From NCBI GenBank assembly GCA_013215375.1, contig JABSRB010000033.1, forward strand, positions 1 to 64,000: DNA of 64,000 bases, in the 5' to 3' direction. The notes beneath the pieces were generated by a model. That model was not told where the DNA came from and did no database searches. It saw only the letters and a program-made list of their open reading frames with translations. The number at the start of each line of letters is the position of its first letter. Positions within the stretch are counted from its first letter, which is position 1. This document shows, in pieces, positions 7,957 through 17,374 of the stretch. Made by a program: the position numbers and the translations under genes. Origin of the DNA: Oceanospirillaceae bacterium. Lineage in GTDB: Bacteria; Pseudomonadota; Gammaproteobacteria; Pseudomonadales; Balneatricaceae.

Positions 7957-9225
7957 ATGATTAAAAAGTTAAAACTTGGCGCGTTAACCGCGTTGGTCAG
8001 TGTCGCGATGAGTACTGCAGTACTAGCAGACAACATTCACTATGTTGCTGGTGTGACAGGGAATGCGCTAGAGACATTTAAAAATATCGTTAAGCCCTGG
8101 GAGAAAGAGACCGGACATACTGTCACTTTTGTACCTATGCCCGCTTCTACCACTGATCAATTTGGTCAGTACCGTCTGTGGTTGGCGGCTGGGAATGCTG
8201 ATATTGATCTTTATCAGACCGATGTTATATGGGCGCCGCAGCTCTCAGAGCAGTTTATCGACCTATCCGAGGTGGCTAAAGATTTAGCGCCTAAGCATTT
8301 TAAAGCGATCATTGAGTCGCAAACCGTGAATGGCAAGTTAGTCGCGTTACCCTTGTTTACTGACGCCCCTGCGCTTTACTACCGCAAAGATCTGTTAGCT
8401 AAGTACAATGTGGATGTGCCTAAAACGTGGGAGGAGTTAACGGTTGCCGCTAAAACTGTACAAGATGCAGAGCGCGCTGCAGGTAATGCTGATCTGTGGG
8501 GGTTTGTCTTTCAAGCGAATGCCTATGAAGGATTAACGTGCAACGCCTTAGAGTGGGTCAAATCTTTTGGTGGCGGGCAAATTGTCGAGCCAGATGGCAG
8601 TATCTCGATCAATAACAAAAAAGCCATTGCCGCGATAGAATTGGTAAAAACTTGGGTGGGCACTATCGCACCTGAAGGTGTACTTGCCTATCAGGAAGAG
8701 GAAGCGCGTGGAGTATGGCAAACAGGTAACGCGGTGTTTATGCGTAACTGGCCTTATGCCTATGGCTTAGGTAACAGCGATGACAGTGTAGTTAAAGGAA
8801 AATTTGGCGTAGTACCATTGCCAACCGGTGGCGGTAATGCGAACTCAGCAGCAACTTTAGGTGGCTGGAATGTCGCCGTCTCTAAATACTCTAAAAAGCA
8901 AGATGCAGCGATTTCCCTCGCGCTGTATTTAGCGGGTCCAGTAGCGCAAAAAGAGCGTGCTCTGATCGCTTCCAATTTACCGACTATAGTGTCTTTGTAC
9001 GATGATGCAGATATTGCCGCTCAGCAGCCTATCATTCCAAGATGGAAGGATGTGTTCTTGCAAGCGGTACCTCGCCCATCTGCGCCTACTAAAGCTAAGT
9101 ACAACGAAGTGTCCTCTAAGTTTTGGTCTGCTGTGCACAGCTCGCTTTCAGGCGATGGCAGCACCGCTGAAAACTTCGAAATTTTAGCGCTAGATCTTGA
9201 AGATCTAAAAGGTAGTGGCTGGTAA
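7957..9225 (+). CDS. thuE: ABC transporter substrate-binding protein, trehalose/maltose type (ThuE-like)
   Basis: 422 residues. An N-terminal signal peptide (~1-24, cleavage after AVLA) is followed by a family 1 extracellular solute-binding fold with TWEEL, GVWQTGNAVFMRNWPYAY and GGWNVAVSKYSKKQDAA, features of MalE/ThuE-type sugar binders. It would capture the disaccharide in the periplasm for ThuFGK. Its place directly after the promoter and before the permeases matches rhizobial thuEFGK. GTGAGGG precedes the ATG. A 14-bp hairpin after the stop may stabilise this part of the message so that the binding protein exceeds the permeases. Confidence 0.88.
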   Translation: MIKKLKLGALTALVSVAMSTAVLADNIHYVAGVTGNALETFKNIVKPWEKETGHTVTFVPMPASTTDQFGQYRLWLAAGNADIDLYQTDVIWAPQLSEQFIDLSEVAKDLAPKHFKAIIESQTVNGKLVALPLFTDAPALYYRKDLLAKYNVDVPKTWEELTVAAKTVQDAERAAGNADLWGFVFQANAYEGLTCNALEWVKSFGGGQIVEPDGSISINNKKAIAAIELVKTWVGTIAPEGVLAYQEEEARGVWQTGNAVFMRNWPYAYGLGNSDDSVVKGKFGVVPLPTGGGNANSAATLGGWNVAVSKYSKKQDAAISLALYLAGPVAQKERALIASNLPTIVSLYDDADIAAQQPIIPRWKDVFLQAVPRPSAPTKAKYNEVSSKFWSAVHSSLSGDGSTAENFEILALDLEDLKGSGW

Positions 9226-9238
9226 ATACAGCTTATCT

Positions 9239-9272
9239 GGTCTAGATGAGTGTCTCCCCACTCATCTAGACC
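9239..9272 (+). terminator. Strong intercistronic hairpin between thuE and thuF
   Basis: GGTCTAGATGAGTG (9239-9252) pairs perfectly with 9259-9272 around the 6-base loop TCTCCC. There is no immediate T tract (a T7 run comes only at 9292-9298), so it is more likely an RNA-stabilising or partial-termination element that raises thuE over thuF than a full stop. Confidence 0.7.
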
Positions 9273-9404
9273 CTCTGTGAGAAACGAATGATTTTTTTAC
9301 AGAGTCCTTTATTTTATCTCTTCTTTAACCTGTTTTTTTTACCTTGCTTGGGCGCAACCATGGCGGGTATCTACTGTGGGTAAAAGTTAGTAAGTGAGTC
9401 GCTA

Positions 9405-10376
9405 ATGTTTAATTTCAACTCGAGCAAAACCATGCTCGCAAGCTCTGAGCTGAGTTTGCAGCAACAGAGAGCACGTTCCGCATTTTGGTTTTTAGCACCG
9501 ATGCTGATCATGCTGTTTTGTGTCGCAGCTTGGCCGTTGCTGCGCTCAATATATTTCTCATTTACCGATACTAGTTTAACGGATTTATATGGGGGGCAGT
9601 GGGTAGGTTTTGATAATTACCTGTCCTATCGCGAGCTCTCCTCTGGGCGCATTCTTTGGCGCGGAACACTGGCAGACCCCGCATGGTGGAATGCGGTGTG
9701 GAATACGGTGAGATTTGCCTTTGTCTCAGTATCGATAGAAGCCATTTTAGGTGTATTGGTCGCGCTGTTACTCAACGCGGAGTTTAAAGGCCGCTCAATT
9801 GTGCGCGCCGCTATTCTTATCCCCTGGGCGATCCCAACGATTGTTTCAGCCAAGATGTGGGCGTGGATGCTCAACGATCAATTCGGCATCATTAATGACC
9901 TCTTCTTAACGCTGGGACTGATTGATCATAAAGTGGCTTGGACGGCTAATATTGATACGGCGATGATCTCAGTGTTGGTGGTTGATATATGGAAAACCAC
10001 CCCCTTTATGGCGCTGTTATGTCTGGCGGGACTGCAAATGGTACCTAAAGATATCTATGAGGCGGCAAAAGTGGACGGTGTGCATCCGATCAAAGTTTTT
10101 TTCAAAATTACCTTGCCGCTGATTCGTCCTACTTTGATGGTCGCTATTATCTTTAGAATGTTAGATGCGCTGCGTATTTTTGATTTGGTGTATGTATTAA
10201 CCCCCAATTCAAAAGCGACTAAAACCATGTCGGTGATTAGCCGTGAAAACCTGATCGAGTTTGATAAGTTTGCCTACGGGTCGGCACAATCTAGCTTGTT
10301 GTTTGCCATCATCGCCATCTTTGTCGCGCTCTATATCTGGTTGGGTAAATTAGATCTGAACGGGGAGAAAAACTAA
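9405..10376 (+). CDS. thuF: Trehalose-type ABC transporter permease (ThuF-like)
   Basis: 323 residues, about six membrane helices, binding-protein-dependent permease fold. The cytoplasmic EAA loop reads EAAKVDGVHPIKVFFKITLPLIRP and would contact the ATPase ThuK. N-terminal extension QQQRARSAFWFLAPMLIMLF is typical of MalF/ThuF-type subunits. The next gene overlaps it by one base (TAATG), so translation of the two permeases is coupled. Confidence 0.9.
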   Translation: MFNFNSSKTMLASSELSLQQQRARSAFWFLAPMLIMLFCVAAWPLLRSIYFSFTDTSLTDLYGGQWVGFDNYLSYRELSSGRILWRGTLADPAWWNAVWNTVRFAFVSVSIEAILGVLVALLLNAEFKGRSIVRAAILIPWAIPTIVSAKMWAWMLNDQFGIINDLFLTLGLIDHKVAWTANIDTAMISVLVVDIWKTTPFMALLCLAGLQMVPKDIYEAAKVDGVHPIKVFFKITLPLIRPTLMVAIIFRMLDALRIFDLVYVLTPNSKATKTMSVISRENLIEFDKFAYGSAQSSLLFAIIAIFVALYIWLGKLDLNGEKN

Positions 10377-11209
10377 TGGATTTACCGACAATAGTAAAAA
10401 GAACCGCGCTGTATTTTGCCGTGGCCGTGGTGGTAGTAATAGCGGTATTCCCTTTCTATTACGCCATTATCACCAGCTTTAAAACAGGTACACAGCTGTT
10501 TGAAGTGAACTACTTTCCAACCAGTTTTAATCTTGAAAACTACCAATCAGTATTGGGTGGGCGGCACTTCATCAGAAACATTGGCAACTCTATCTTTATT
10601 TCATTTGTCACTGTGGTCGCGGCATTGTTTCTGGCGATTACCGCCTCTTACGCACTGGCGAGAGTGAAGTTTAAAGGTCGCGGATTATTGTTGATGACTA
10701 TTTTGGGCATCTCAATGTTCCCGCAAATAGCGGTTCTGGCAGGGTTGTTTGAGTTGGTGAGGTTCCTCGGTATTTACAATACTCCCTGGGCGATGATTCT
10801 CTCGTACACCATTTTTACTTTGCCTTTTACCGTGTGGGTTTTAACCACTTTTATGCGAGGTTTACCGATAGAAATTGAAGAGGCGGCAATTGTGGATGGT
10901 GCTACTCCCTGGATAATAATCACTAAGGTATTTATGCCCTTGATGTGGCCCGCGTTAGTGACCACTGGCTTGCTTGCGTTCATTGGGGCTTGGAATGAAT
11001 TTCTATTTGCGCTGACTTTTACGGTGTCAGAAACAACCCGCACGGTACCTGTTGCCATCGCTTTAATTTCAGGGATGTCGCAGCACGAAACGCCTTGGGG
11101 AGCCATTATGGCAGCCTCTGTCATTGTGACGGTGCCCCTAGTGTTATTGGTGTTTGTCTTTCAGCGAAAAATTGTCTCGGGGCTCACCGCTGGCGGTGTT
11201 AAAGGTTAA
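10376..11209 (+). CDS. thuG: Trehalose-type ABC transporter permease (ThuG-like)
   Basis: 277 residues with six membrane helices and the EAA loop EAAIVDGATPWIIITKVFMPLMWP. The short N-terminus and C-terminal QRKIVSGLTAGGVKG are characteristic of MalG-type subunits. The start ATG overlaps the thuF stop by one base. A palindromic repeat element sits between this gene and thuK. Confidence 0.9.
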   Translation: MDLPTIVKRTALYFAVAVVVVIAVFPFYYAIITSFKTGTQLFEVNYFPTSFNLENYQSVLGGRHFIRNIGNSIFISFVTVVAALFLAITASYALARVKFKGRGLLLMTILGISMFPQIAVLAGLFELVRFLGIYNTPWAMILSYTIFTLPFTVWVLTTFMRGLPIEIEEAAIVDGATPWIIITKVFMPLMWPALVTTGLLAFIGAWNEFLFALTFTVSETTRTVPVAIALISGMSQHETPWGAIMAASVIVTVPLVLLVFVFQRKIVSGLTAGGVKG

Positions 11210-11254
11210 AGATTAAAAACTTATTGTTCTTGAACTTCTCAGTGTAGCGAAGCG

Positions 11255-11326
11255 CCTCTGTGTTCTCGGTGGTCGAATAGGTTTTAAAAACTTATTTCAC
11301 CACGCAGGGCATCGAGCACACAGAGG
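11255..11326. repeat. 72-bp imperfect inverted repeat element between thuG and thuK
   Basis: The sequence starts CCTCTGTGTTCTC and ends with its complement GCACACAGAGG, with a centre of GTTTTAAAAAC. The right arm carries about ten extra bases relative to the left. Similar accaCAGAGG/CCTCTGTGgt palindromes recur in intergenic regions of many proteobacteria as far as I recall. No second full copy is seen in this window. It may act as an intercistronic RNA structure. Confidence 0.7.
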
Positions 11327-11374
11327 AAAGGACTAAAGATTAGACGTTAAAGGCTATGGATAGGAATAATAAAA

Positions 11375-12388
11375 ATGGCAAATATTCAGTTTAAGAAATT
11401 ATCTAAGACCTATGACAACGTTAAGGTCATTAAATCCGTTGATCTGGAAATCAGATCGGGTGAATTCATGGTGTTTGTCGGGCCTTCAGGCTGTGGGAAA
11501 TCGACCTTGTTGCGCCTTATATCGGGCCTAGAAGAAATCACTAGCGGTGACATGTATATCGATGAGCAGCGGGTAAATAATGTTATCCCATCAAAACGTG
11601 GCATATCGATGGTGTTTCAATCTTATGCGCTCTACCCGCACATGAATGTTTACGACAACATGGCGTTTGGCTTGAAGTTGGCAAAGTCGAGTAAAGAGGA
11701 GATAGAACAAGCAGTACTTAACGCTGCGAAAATGCTGCAGCTAGATGAGCTGCTTGATCGTTTGCCCAAGCAGTTATCAGGTGGGCAACGTCAGCGTGTG
11801 GCTATTGGTCGCGCCATTGTGCGCAAACCCAAAGTTTTCCTGTTTGATGAACCGCTGTCTAATTTAGATGCAGCATTGCGGGTGCAAACACGCTTAGAAA
11901 TAGCCAAGTTACACCACGATATGAAAAACGTCACTATGGTGTATGTCACCCACGATCAAGTTGAGGCGATGACGCTGGCCGATAGAATTTGTGTATTACG
12001 CGATGGGCGCATAGAACAAGTAGGTACTCCCGCCGAGCTCTACGAGAGTCCTGCATCACTTTTTGTCGCGGGTTTTATCGGCTCACCACAAATGAATTTT
12101 ATTAACGGTGACATAGCGGCGCAGTACCAATGCCACACTTTGGGCGCGCGCCCTGAGCATATTGAGGTTGTTGCTGAAGAAGACGCCCTGTGGAGCGGCA
12201 CTGTTATCCACACTGAAGACTTAGGTTCAGACAACCATTTATTTGTAGAAATAGGCGCAAAGCAACCAGTGGTTGTCAGGTGCAACGGCAAGCTGAATAC
12301 GGACATTGGCACCAGAGTGCATCTGGCGCCTATGGCCTCTCAGTTACATTTTTTCGATGAAAACGAATTGCCAATTCGGCAATCATAA
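11375..12388 (+). CDS. thuK: ABC transporter ATPase (ThuK/MalK/UgpC type)
   Basis: 337 residues. Walker [11 protein letters not shown]-loop [12 protein letters not shown], signature [14 protein letters not shown], Walker [14 protein letters not shown] and the switch histidine in [17 protein letters not shown]-terminal TOBE/regulatory domain (~235-337) is present, shorter than in MalK (371). It powers disaccharide import with ThuEFG. AGGAATAATAAAA before the ATG gives a plausible ribosome site. It lies 165 bases after thuG, with a repeat element in between. Confidence 0.92.
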   Translation: MANIQFKKLSKTYDNVKVIKSVDLEIRSGEFMVFVGPSGCGKSTLLRLISGLEEITSGDMYIDEQRVNNVIPSKRGISMVFQSYALYPHMNVYDNMAFGLKLAKSSKEEIEQAVLNAAKMLQLDELLDRLPKQLSGGQRQRVAIGRAIVRKPKVFLFDEPLSNLDAALRVQTRLEIAKLHHDMKNVTMVYVTHDQVEAMTLADRICVLRDGRIEQVGTPAELYESPASLFVAGFIGSPQMNFINGDIAAQYQCHTLGARPEHIEVVAEEDALWSGTVIHTEDLGSDNHLFVEIGAKQPVVVRCNGKLNTDIGTRVHLAPMASQLHFFDENELPIRQS

Positions 12389-12400
12389 TAGGCATACAAG

Positions 12401-13186
12401 ATGAGCATAAAAACCATAGTTTGGGGCGAAAACGTCCACGATCAAGAAAACCAAGTCGTCGCAGATCTATACCCAAAGGGTATGCATACTTGCATCGCAG
12501 CAGGACTTAACTTAGATGAAAATATAGAGGCTAGCACTGCGGTGTTGCAAGATCCAGAACATGGCTTGAGCCAAGAGCGATTGGACAAGACAGATGTACT
12601 TTTATGGTGGGGCCATGCAGCGCACGGCGATGTTAGTGATGAAGTGGTAGAGCGCGTAGCCAATGCGGTGCTTGGCGGTATGGGGTTGATCGTTTTACAC
12701 AGCGGTCATTTTTCTAAAATATTCAAACGATTAATGGGCACTCCCTGTAATTTAACCTGGCGCGAGGCTGGTGAGCGTGAACGCTTGTGGGTAGCTTCAC
12801 GCAATCATCCCATCGTCAAAGGCATTCCCGACCATTTCGAGCTGGAATTCGAAGAGATGTATGGCGAGCCTTTTGGCATCCCAGAGCCTTTGGAAACCGT
12901 ATTGATTAGCTGGTTTCAAGGTGGTGAAGTATTTAGATCGGGTGTGACTTACAAGCGTGGCGCTGGCAACGTTTTTTACTTTAGACCAGGCCATGAAACT
13001 TACCCGACCTATCACGATGATAACGTTAAAACCATTTTGAAAAATGCGGTGAACTGGGCCTATAACGAACAGCCTAGGATACTTGATCCAAATGATGCGC
13101 CTAATGTTCCGGTCACAGAGGCATTGGAACCAATAGTAGAGCGCGGTCCAAAATTACATGCAGATGGCGAAGCCGGTTTTAAGTAG
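12401..13186 (+). CDS. thuA: ThuA-domain trehalose utilisation protein
   Basis: 261 residues, the length of rhizobial ThuA. It shows the class I glutamine-amidotransferase-like ThuA fold: [51 protein letters not shown] and [20 protein letters not shown]. ThuA and ThuB of rhizobia are required to use trehalose (and related disaccharides) by an oxidative route through a 3-keto derivative; the biochemical step of ThuA itself is less certain. It lies 12 bases after thuK and 24 before thuB, consistent with one transcript. Confidence 0.92.
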   Translation: MSIKTIVWGENVHDQENQVVADLYPKGMHTCIAAGLNLDENIEASTAVLQDPEHGLSQERLDKTDVLLWWGHAAHGDVSDEVVERVANAVLGGMGLIVLHSGHFSKIFKRLMGTPCNLTWREAGERERLWVASRNHPIVKGIPDHFELEFEEMYGEPFGIPEPLETVLISWFQGGEVFRSGVTYKRGAGNVFYFRPGHETYPTYHDDNVKTILKNAVNWAYNEQPRILDPNDAPNVPVTEALEPIVERGPKLHADGEAGFK

Positions 13187-13210
13187 CGGCTTTTTAGAGC
13201 AAGGGGAATT

Positions 13211-14254
13211 ATGAAAAATACACAACCAATAGTAAGGCTCGCCATCATAGGGACGGGCAGTATGGGTGGTATGCATGCAAAGTCTTACACTGCTATAGAA
13301 AATGCCACACTGGTGGCGGCAGTGGACACCAATGAAACTCAACTGATTGAGTTTTGTAACAAACACGATATAGAGCATCGTTTTACCTCATTACAAGCGT
13401 TGCTTGACTGGAATGAATTTGATGCGGTGTCTAATGTGACACCGGATCAAGTTCATCACAGGACCAGCTTACAAGTGATAGCCGCTAACAAACATATTTT
13501 GTGTGAAAAACCACTGGCGGTAAACTATCAAGATGCCCGTGAAATGGCTGATGCTGCAGCAGGTGCGGGTGTCATCAATATGGTGAATTTGAGTTATCGG
13601 AATGTGGCCTCGATTCAAAAAGCGGCACAGATGGTCGCTGATGGCTGCATAGGTCAGATCAAGCACTTTGAAGCATCCTATTTACAATCATGGTTAACCC
13701 AGCCTGCTTGGGGTGATTGGAAGTCACAAAGTCAGTGGCTGTGGCGTTTATCGTCAGAGCATGGTTCTAAAGGCGTGCTGGGTGATGTGGGGATTCACAT
13801 TATTGATTTTGTCACCTTTGTCGCCAATCAGATGCCAAAGAGCCTCTCTTGTCAGCTACATACCTTTAACAAGGCAGAGGACGATAAAATTGGCGAGTAC
13901 CCACTAGATGCCAACGATAGCTTTGTGATGCATATGCAGTTGGATAATGATGCGTTGGGAGTGGTGAGCGCCACCCGTTTTGCCTCGGGTCATCACAACG
14001 ATTTACGGCTGCGTATATACGGTGATAAAGGCGGTTTGGAAGTGTCTTTCGAAAACAGTACCAGCCGCTTAAGAGCTTGTCTTGAAAAAGATCTTGAGAG
14101 TGCTACTTGGCATGAGGTGGAATGTGCGGATGTGGATACTATCTATCAAAAGTTTATAGATGCCATATTATTAAATGAGCAAGCGCTGCCCAATTTTGAG
14201 CGCGGAGCACAGTTGCAACAATTGCTCGATACCGCCATGGGTGAGCATAAATAA
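13211..14254 (+). CDS. thuB: ThuB-like Gfo/Idh/MocA oxidoreductase
   Basis: 347 residues. Rossmann loop IIGTGSMGGMHA, then HILCEKPLAVNY, the EKP motif of the family, and DVGIHIIDF, whose DxGxHxxD histidine is the usual catalytic residue. In known thu loci ThuB is the NAD(P)-dependent oxidoreductase that acts with ThuA on imported trehalose-type sugars. AAGGGG precedes the ATG. Last gene of the thu operon; it ends 17 bases from a convergent gene with no obvious terminator. Confidence 0.88.
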   Translation: MKNTQPIVRLAIIGTGSMGGMHAKSYTAIENATLVAAVDTNETQLIEFCNKHDIEHRFTSLQALLDWNEFDAVSNVTPDQVHHRTSLQVIAANKHILCEKPLAVNYQDAREMADAAAGAGVINMVNLSYRNVASIQKAAQMVADGCIGQIKHFEASYLQSWLTQPAWGDWKSQSQWLWRLSSEHGSKGVLGDVGIHIIDFVTFVANQMPKSLSCQLHTFNKAEDDKIGEYPLDANDSFVMHMQLDNDALGVVSATRFASGHHNDLRLRIYGDKGGLEVSFENSTSRLRACLEKDLESATWHEVECADVDTIYQKFIDAILLNEQALPNFERGAQLQQLLDTAMGEHK

Positions 14255-14271
14255 CCAAAGACTGATAAGGG

Positions 14272-15501
14272 TTAAGAAACACTCAAGGCGTAGCTGTTCT
14301 TGCCGCTATTCTTGATCTCGTACATGGCAATATCTGCCTGCTTAAACAGCGTGTCGGGGGTGGAGCCATGTAGGGGGAAAATGGCAATGCCAATACTGGC
14401 AGAGATTGAATCAATGGTTTGAGAATCGACGTTATACTCTTTTGCCAATGATTCATTGATTCTAGCGGCGATGCTCATAGTGTCTTTGGTGTTGATGTCA
14501 GCTAACATCACAGCAAATTCATCACCACCTACTCTGGCGGGAGTGTCATTGTTACGCATGACATTTCTTATTCTCAAAGCGGCCATTTTTAAGACATTGT
14601 CCCCCACATCATGGCCATAAATATCATTTACTTGTTTGAAACCATCTAAGTCGATAAACATTAAGGCACATTGACCATTCTCTGCAATGCAGCGCAAAAT
14701 TTCTTTGTCTAAGTTGGCTCTACAGAGGTTTACAATAGGTAAGCCGGTTAGAGAGTCGTGATTATTACTGTGTGATAATGCGGCCGTGGTACTTTTTAAG
14801 GCCTGCAATGTTCTGTTTAACTTGGCTACAACAGGCCAGACCACCAAGAAACCACTTAATATACTGCCGAGGGCAAATGCGGCGCCCAGAATATAAACTT
14901 TGGCGTTGAAGAAGTGTCCAGGTACTGGAATGGTCACTTCCCTTACACCGCGAAAATCGCCGACTTTCCAAACGTTTTTAAATTTGAATTCAGCTCGGTT
15001 ATGACAACTTACACAGCTCTCAGTCATAAATACCGGGGTCGCCATACGCATGACCTGTTTGCCATCTACCCTCTCTTTTACCGAGTAGCTGGGGCCTTTC
15101 GCCTGCTCAAAATATTCAATGGCTTGTAGGCTAAAGGGGTCTAATATTCGATCTTTTTGATTGCTAAAGGGGTGGTTGGAATATAAACGTACATTTAAAT
15201 TTTGCTCGGTTAGTTTTAAATGCTGGCCAAAATTATTGGTAAAGGTCGCTGGGAATGGGATGTTTGTTAAATCCCCTTGAGTATCAACCGTTAATTCGCC
15301 GCCTAAGCCTACTACTCTTGGAACTATTTCACTGGCGTAAAAATTTTGTAGTTCAGAGAGGGTCTTTAGGTAGGTTTTAGCCATGTTTTCAGTGAGAGAG
15401 TCACGAATGATATTTTCATAGAGAAAAGCGCCACCTAAAAATAGCGACGAACTTAAAAGGATATAGCAAGAGAGTACAACCAACGGCAATTTACTGAGCA
15501 T
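14272..15501 (-). CDS. Diguanylate cyclase with periplasmic c-type haem-like (DUF3365) sensor domain
   Basis: 409 residues. A membrane helix at ~6-28, a periplasmic region ~30-200 and a second helix at ~203-225 precede a GGDEF domain (~245-405). The periplasmic part carries Cys163-x-x-Cys166-His167 (SCVSCH), the c-type haem attachment motif of Tll0287/DUF3365-like sensors. The active site is intact: GGDEF at 325-329, and RNND at 316-319 forms the product-inhibition I-site five residues before it. The protein should make c-di-GMP in response to a redox or gaseous signal. No EAL domain is present. Confidence 0.88.
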   Translation of the reverse strand: MLSKLPLVVLSCYILLSSSLFLGGAFLYENIIRDSLTENMAKTYLKTLSELQNFYASEIVPRVVGLGGELTVDTQGDLTNIPFPATFTNNFGQHLKLTEQNLNVRLYSNHPFSNQKDRILDPFSLQAIEYFEQAKGPSYSVKERVDGKQVMRMATPVFMTESCVSCHNRAEFKFKNVWKVGDFRGVREVTIPVPGHFFNAKVYILGAAFALGSILSGFLVVWPVVAKLNRTLQALKSTTAALSHSNNHDSLTGLPIVNLCRANLDKEILRCIAENGQCALMFIDLDGFKQVNDIYGHDVGDNVLKMAALRIRNVMRNNDTPARVGGDEFAVMLADINTKDTMSIAARINESLAKEYNVDSQTIDSISASIGIAIFPLHGSTPDTLFKQADIAMYEIKNSGKNSYALSVS

Positions 15502-15735
15502 ATGACACTATCTCCGTCCAATATTAGCCGATCACTAGTGATGATCTATGCAGGAAATATTTACAAGTTGATTATAAGACTAGTTTATATGTTCAATAAC
15601 TCAAATATGTGAGCTGTTTATTGAATCTTTAAGTTTAAAATAATAGGTTAAAGATCGCTTGCCCCTTAATGGGGCGAACGTTTTAAGTTAGTATGTGGGC
15701 AGTGTTTGTCGTCAATTTTTAGGAGAGCCCCAGCG

Positions 15736-16341
15736 TTGGATAATTTAAATCATCTATTTGAGCGGAATCGAGAATGGGCCCGTCAGGTAAAAGAAGATAA
15801 CCCCAACTTTTTTATTGAGCTCTCTGAGCAACAGGCGCCTAAATACTTGTGGATAGGTTGCTCAGATTCACGAGTGCCCGCCAATCAGATTGTTAAATTA
15901 CCACCGGGTGAGATATTTGTGCATCGCAATATCGCCAATGTCGTGGTGCATACCGATTTGAATTGCCTTTCAGTAATACAGTACGCCATTGAAGTGTTGG
16001 CTATAGAACATATAGTGGTTTGCGGACACTACGGCTGCGGCGGTATCAATGCGGCAATGGCAGACAGCGAACACGGTTTGATCGATAACTGGCTCAATCA
16101 TATTAAAGATGTCAGACGTTTACATGCGGATAAATTCGTAGGTTTGAGTAAACGGGAACAACAAGATCTACTTTGCGAGCTTAATGTTAAAGAGCAAGTG
16201 CTAAATGTGTGCAATACCACCGTGGTACAAAGCGCTTGGAAGAAAGGCAAGAAACTGTCTGTTCACGGTTGGGCGTACAGTATTAAAAATGGCATTATTG
16301 TCGATCTTGAAACCAGTATTTCAAGCAGAGAGCAACTTTAG
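15736..16341 (+). CDS. can: Beta-class carbonic anhydrase
   Basis: Zinc enzyme interconverting CO2 and bicarbonate in the cytoplasm. I choose the TTG at 15736 as start because AGGAG (15721-15725) lies ten bases before it. That start places the zinc ligands at Cys42, Asp44, His98 and Cys101, the same numbers as E. coli Can. A TTG ten codons upstream (15706) is in frame but has no ribosome site. The protein is 201 residues, slightly shorter than E. coli Can (220) at the C-terminus. Its product supplies bicarbonate for carboxylases; no operon partner. Confidence 0.93.
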   Translation: MDNLNHLFERNREWARQVKEDNPNFFIELSEQQAPKYLWIGCSDSRVPANQIVKLPPGEIFVHRNIANVVVHTDLNCLSVIQYAIEVLAIEHIVVCGHYGCGGINAAMADSEHGLIDNWLNHIKDVRRLHADKFVGLSKREQQDLLCELNVKEQVLNVCNTTVVQSAWKKGKKLSVHGWAYSIKNGIIVDLETSISSREQL

Positions 16342-16408
16342 AAAAACCTTGTGGTAGTGTGACGCCGCGGTGATTGTGTTGCAATTGAGCGGTCTAAGGC
16401 AATGCTTG

Positions 16409-17179
16409 TTAAGGCGTTAACCAACCACCAGTTACTTGTATTGGCTGGTGCCCTTGAGTCGCTATCCAGCCAACAATTGCCTGCTTAGATGTTTTTGAGG
16501 TAGATGCAATAGTTTCATCGAGCTTAGCAAGCTGCGCTTTACAGATAAACTGATTATTTTTAAACTCTGCTGCGCTGGTGGTGAGGGAGAGTAGCGCAAA
16601 GTCTTGTGCTAAGGTTAAGCCGCTATTCTCACCGGCAGTTATTGCCACTTCAGGATCAAATGATAAGAGAGCGAAATGGCAGTAGGCAGGAATGTCTTGG
16701 CTCAAGTTAGTTAGCGTCATATCAGCAGTGTTTGCGCCAGTGTCTAATTGCAGTTTAAGTTGCCCACTGGATTGGTTAGGTAGGTTAGGCAGTGGCGCCG
16801 ATCTAAAAAAACCTCGCCATTCACTGCCATCTATAACAAATTGAGGTGTATAAACATTACTGGTATTACTGCGTTTAAAGTGCTGCTGTTGACGCTCATT
16901 CGAGAGCGCGTTTGAGTAAGTATCAGACCAGCCTAAATAGTTCCAGTAATTAACATGTAGCGCGATGGGAAAGTAGCTCTGCCAAAGCTTATCAGAATCC
17001 ATCAAGGTAGATAATAAATGTTCTGCTGGTGGGCAGCTACTGCAACCCTGGGAAGTGTACAGCTCAATCAACAGATTTTTCTGCTCTCCAGATTGAAAAG
17101 TAACAACTTGCGCCTGAAGCATAGCGGTTGTGAGAGGCAGCATCAGTAGCGACAGTAGATAGCGGGGGAATTTATACAT
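16409..17179 (-). CDS. Secreted DUF1223 thioredoxin-fold protein
   Basis: 256 residues. Signal peptide ~1-23, then LIELYTSQGCSSCPPAEHLL, the hallmark of DUF1223, with a CxxC pair in a thioredoxin-like fold, and HVNYWNYLGWSDTYS. YTPQFVIDG resembles the cis-proline strand region. Function unknown; the family is periplasmic and a redox role is inferred from the CSSC motif. Monocistronic. Confidence 0.82.
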   Translation of the reverse strand: MYKFPRYLLSLLMLPLTTAMLQAQVVTFQSGEQKNLLIELYTSQGCSSCPPAEHLLSTLMDSDKLWQSYFPIALHVNYWNYLGWSDTYSNALSNERQQQHFKRSNTSNVYTPQFVIDGSEWRGFFRSAPLPNLPNQSSGQLKLQLDTGANTADMTLTNLSQDIPAYCHFALLSFDPEVAITAGENSGLTLAQDFALLSLTTSAAEFKNNQFICKAQLAKLDETIASTSKTSKQAIVGWIATQGHQPIQVTGGWLTP

Positions 17180-17374
17180 TCTGTACCAATAATTAGTCTA
17201 GGAACTGTTGTTTGGACTTTCAATTAGTGAAAAGGTTCTGCAAAAAAATATTTTGAATTCTGTTTGAAATGTATGTCAAATTATTAGATGTTTTAAGACC
17301 ACTATGCCATATTGTGTATTATTATAAAGCCTGTATTATTGTTTCATATCATTATCTTACGGATTTATATAAGA

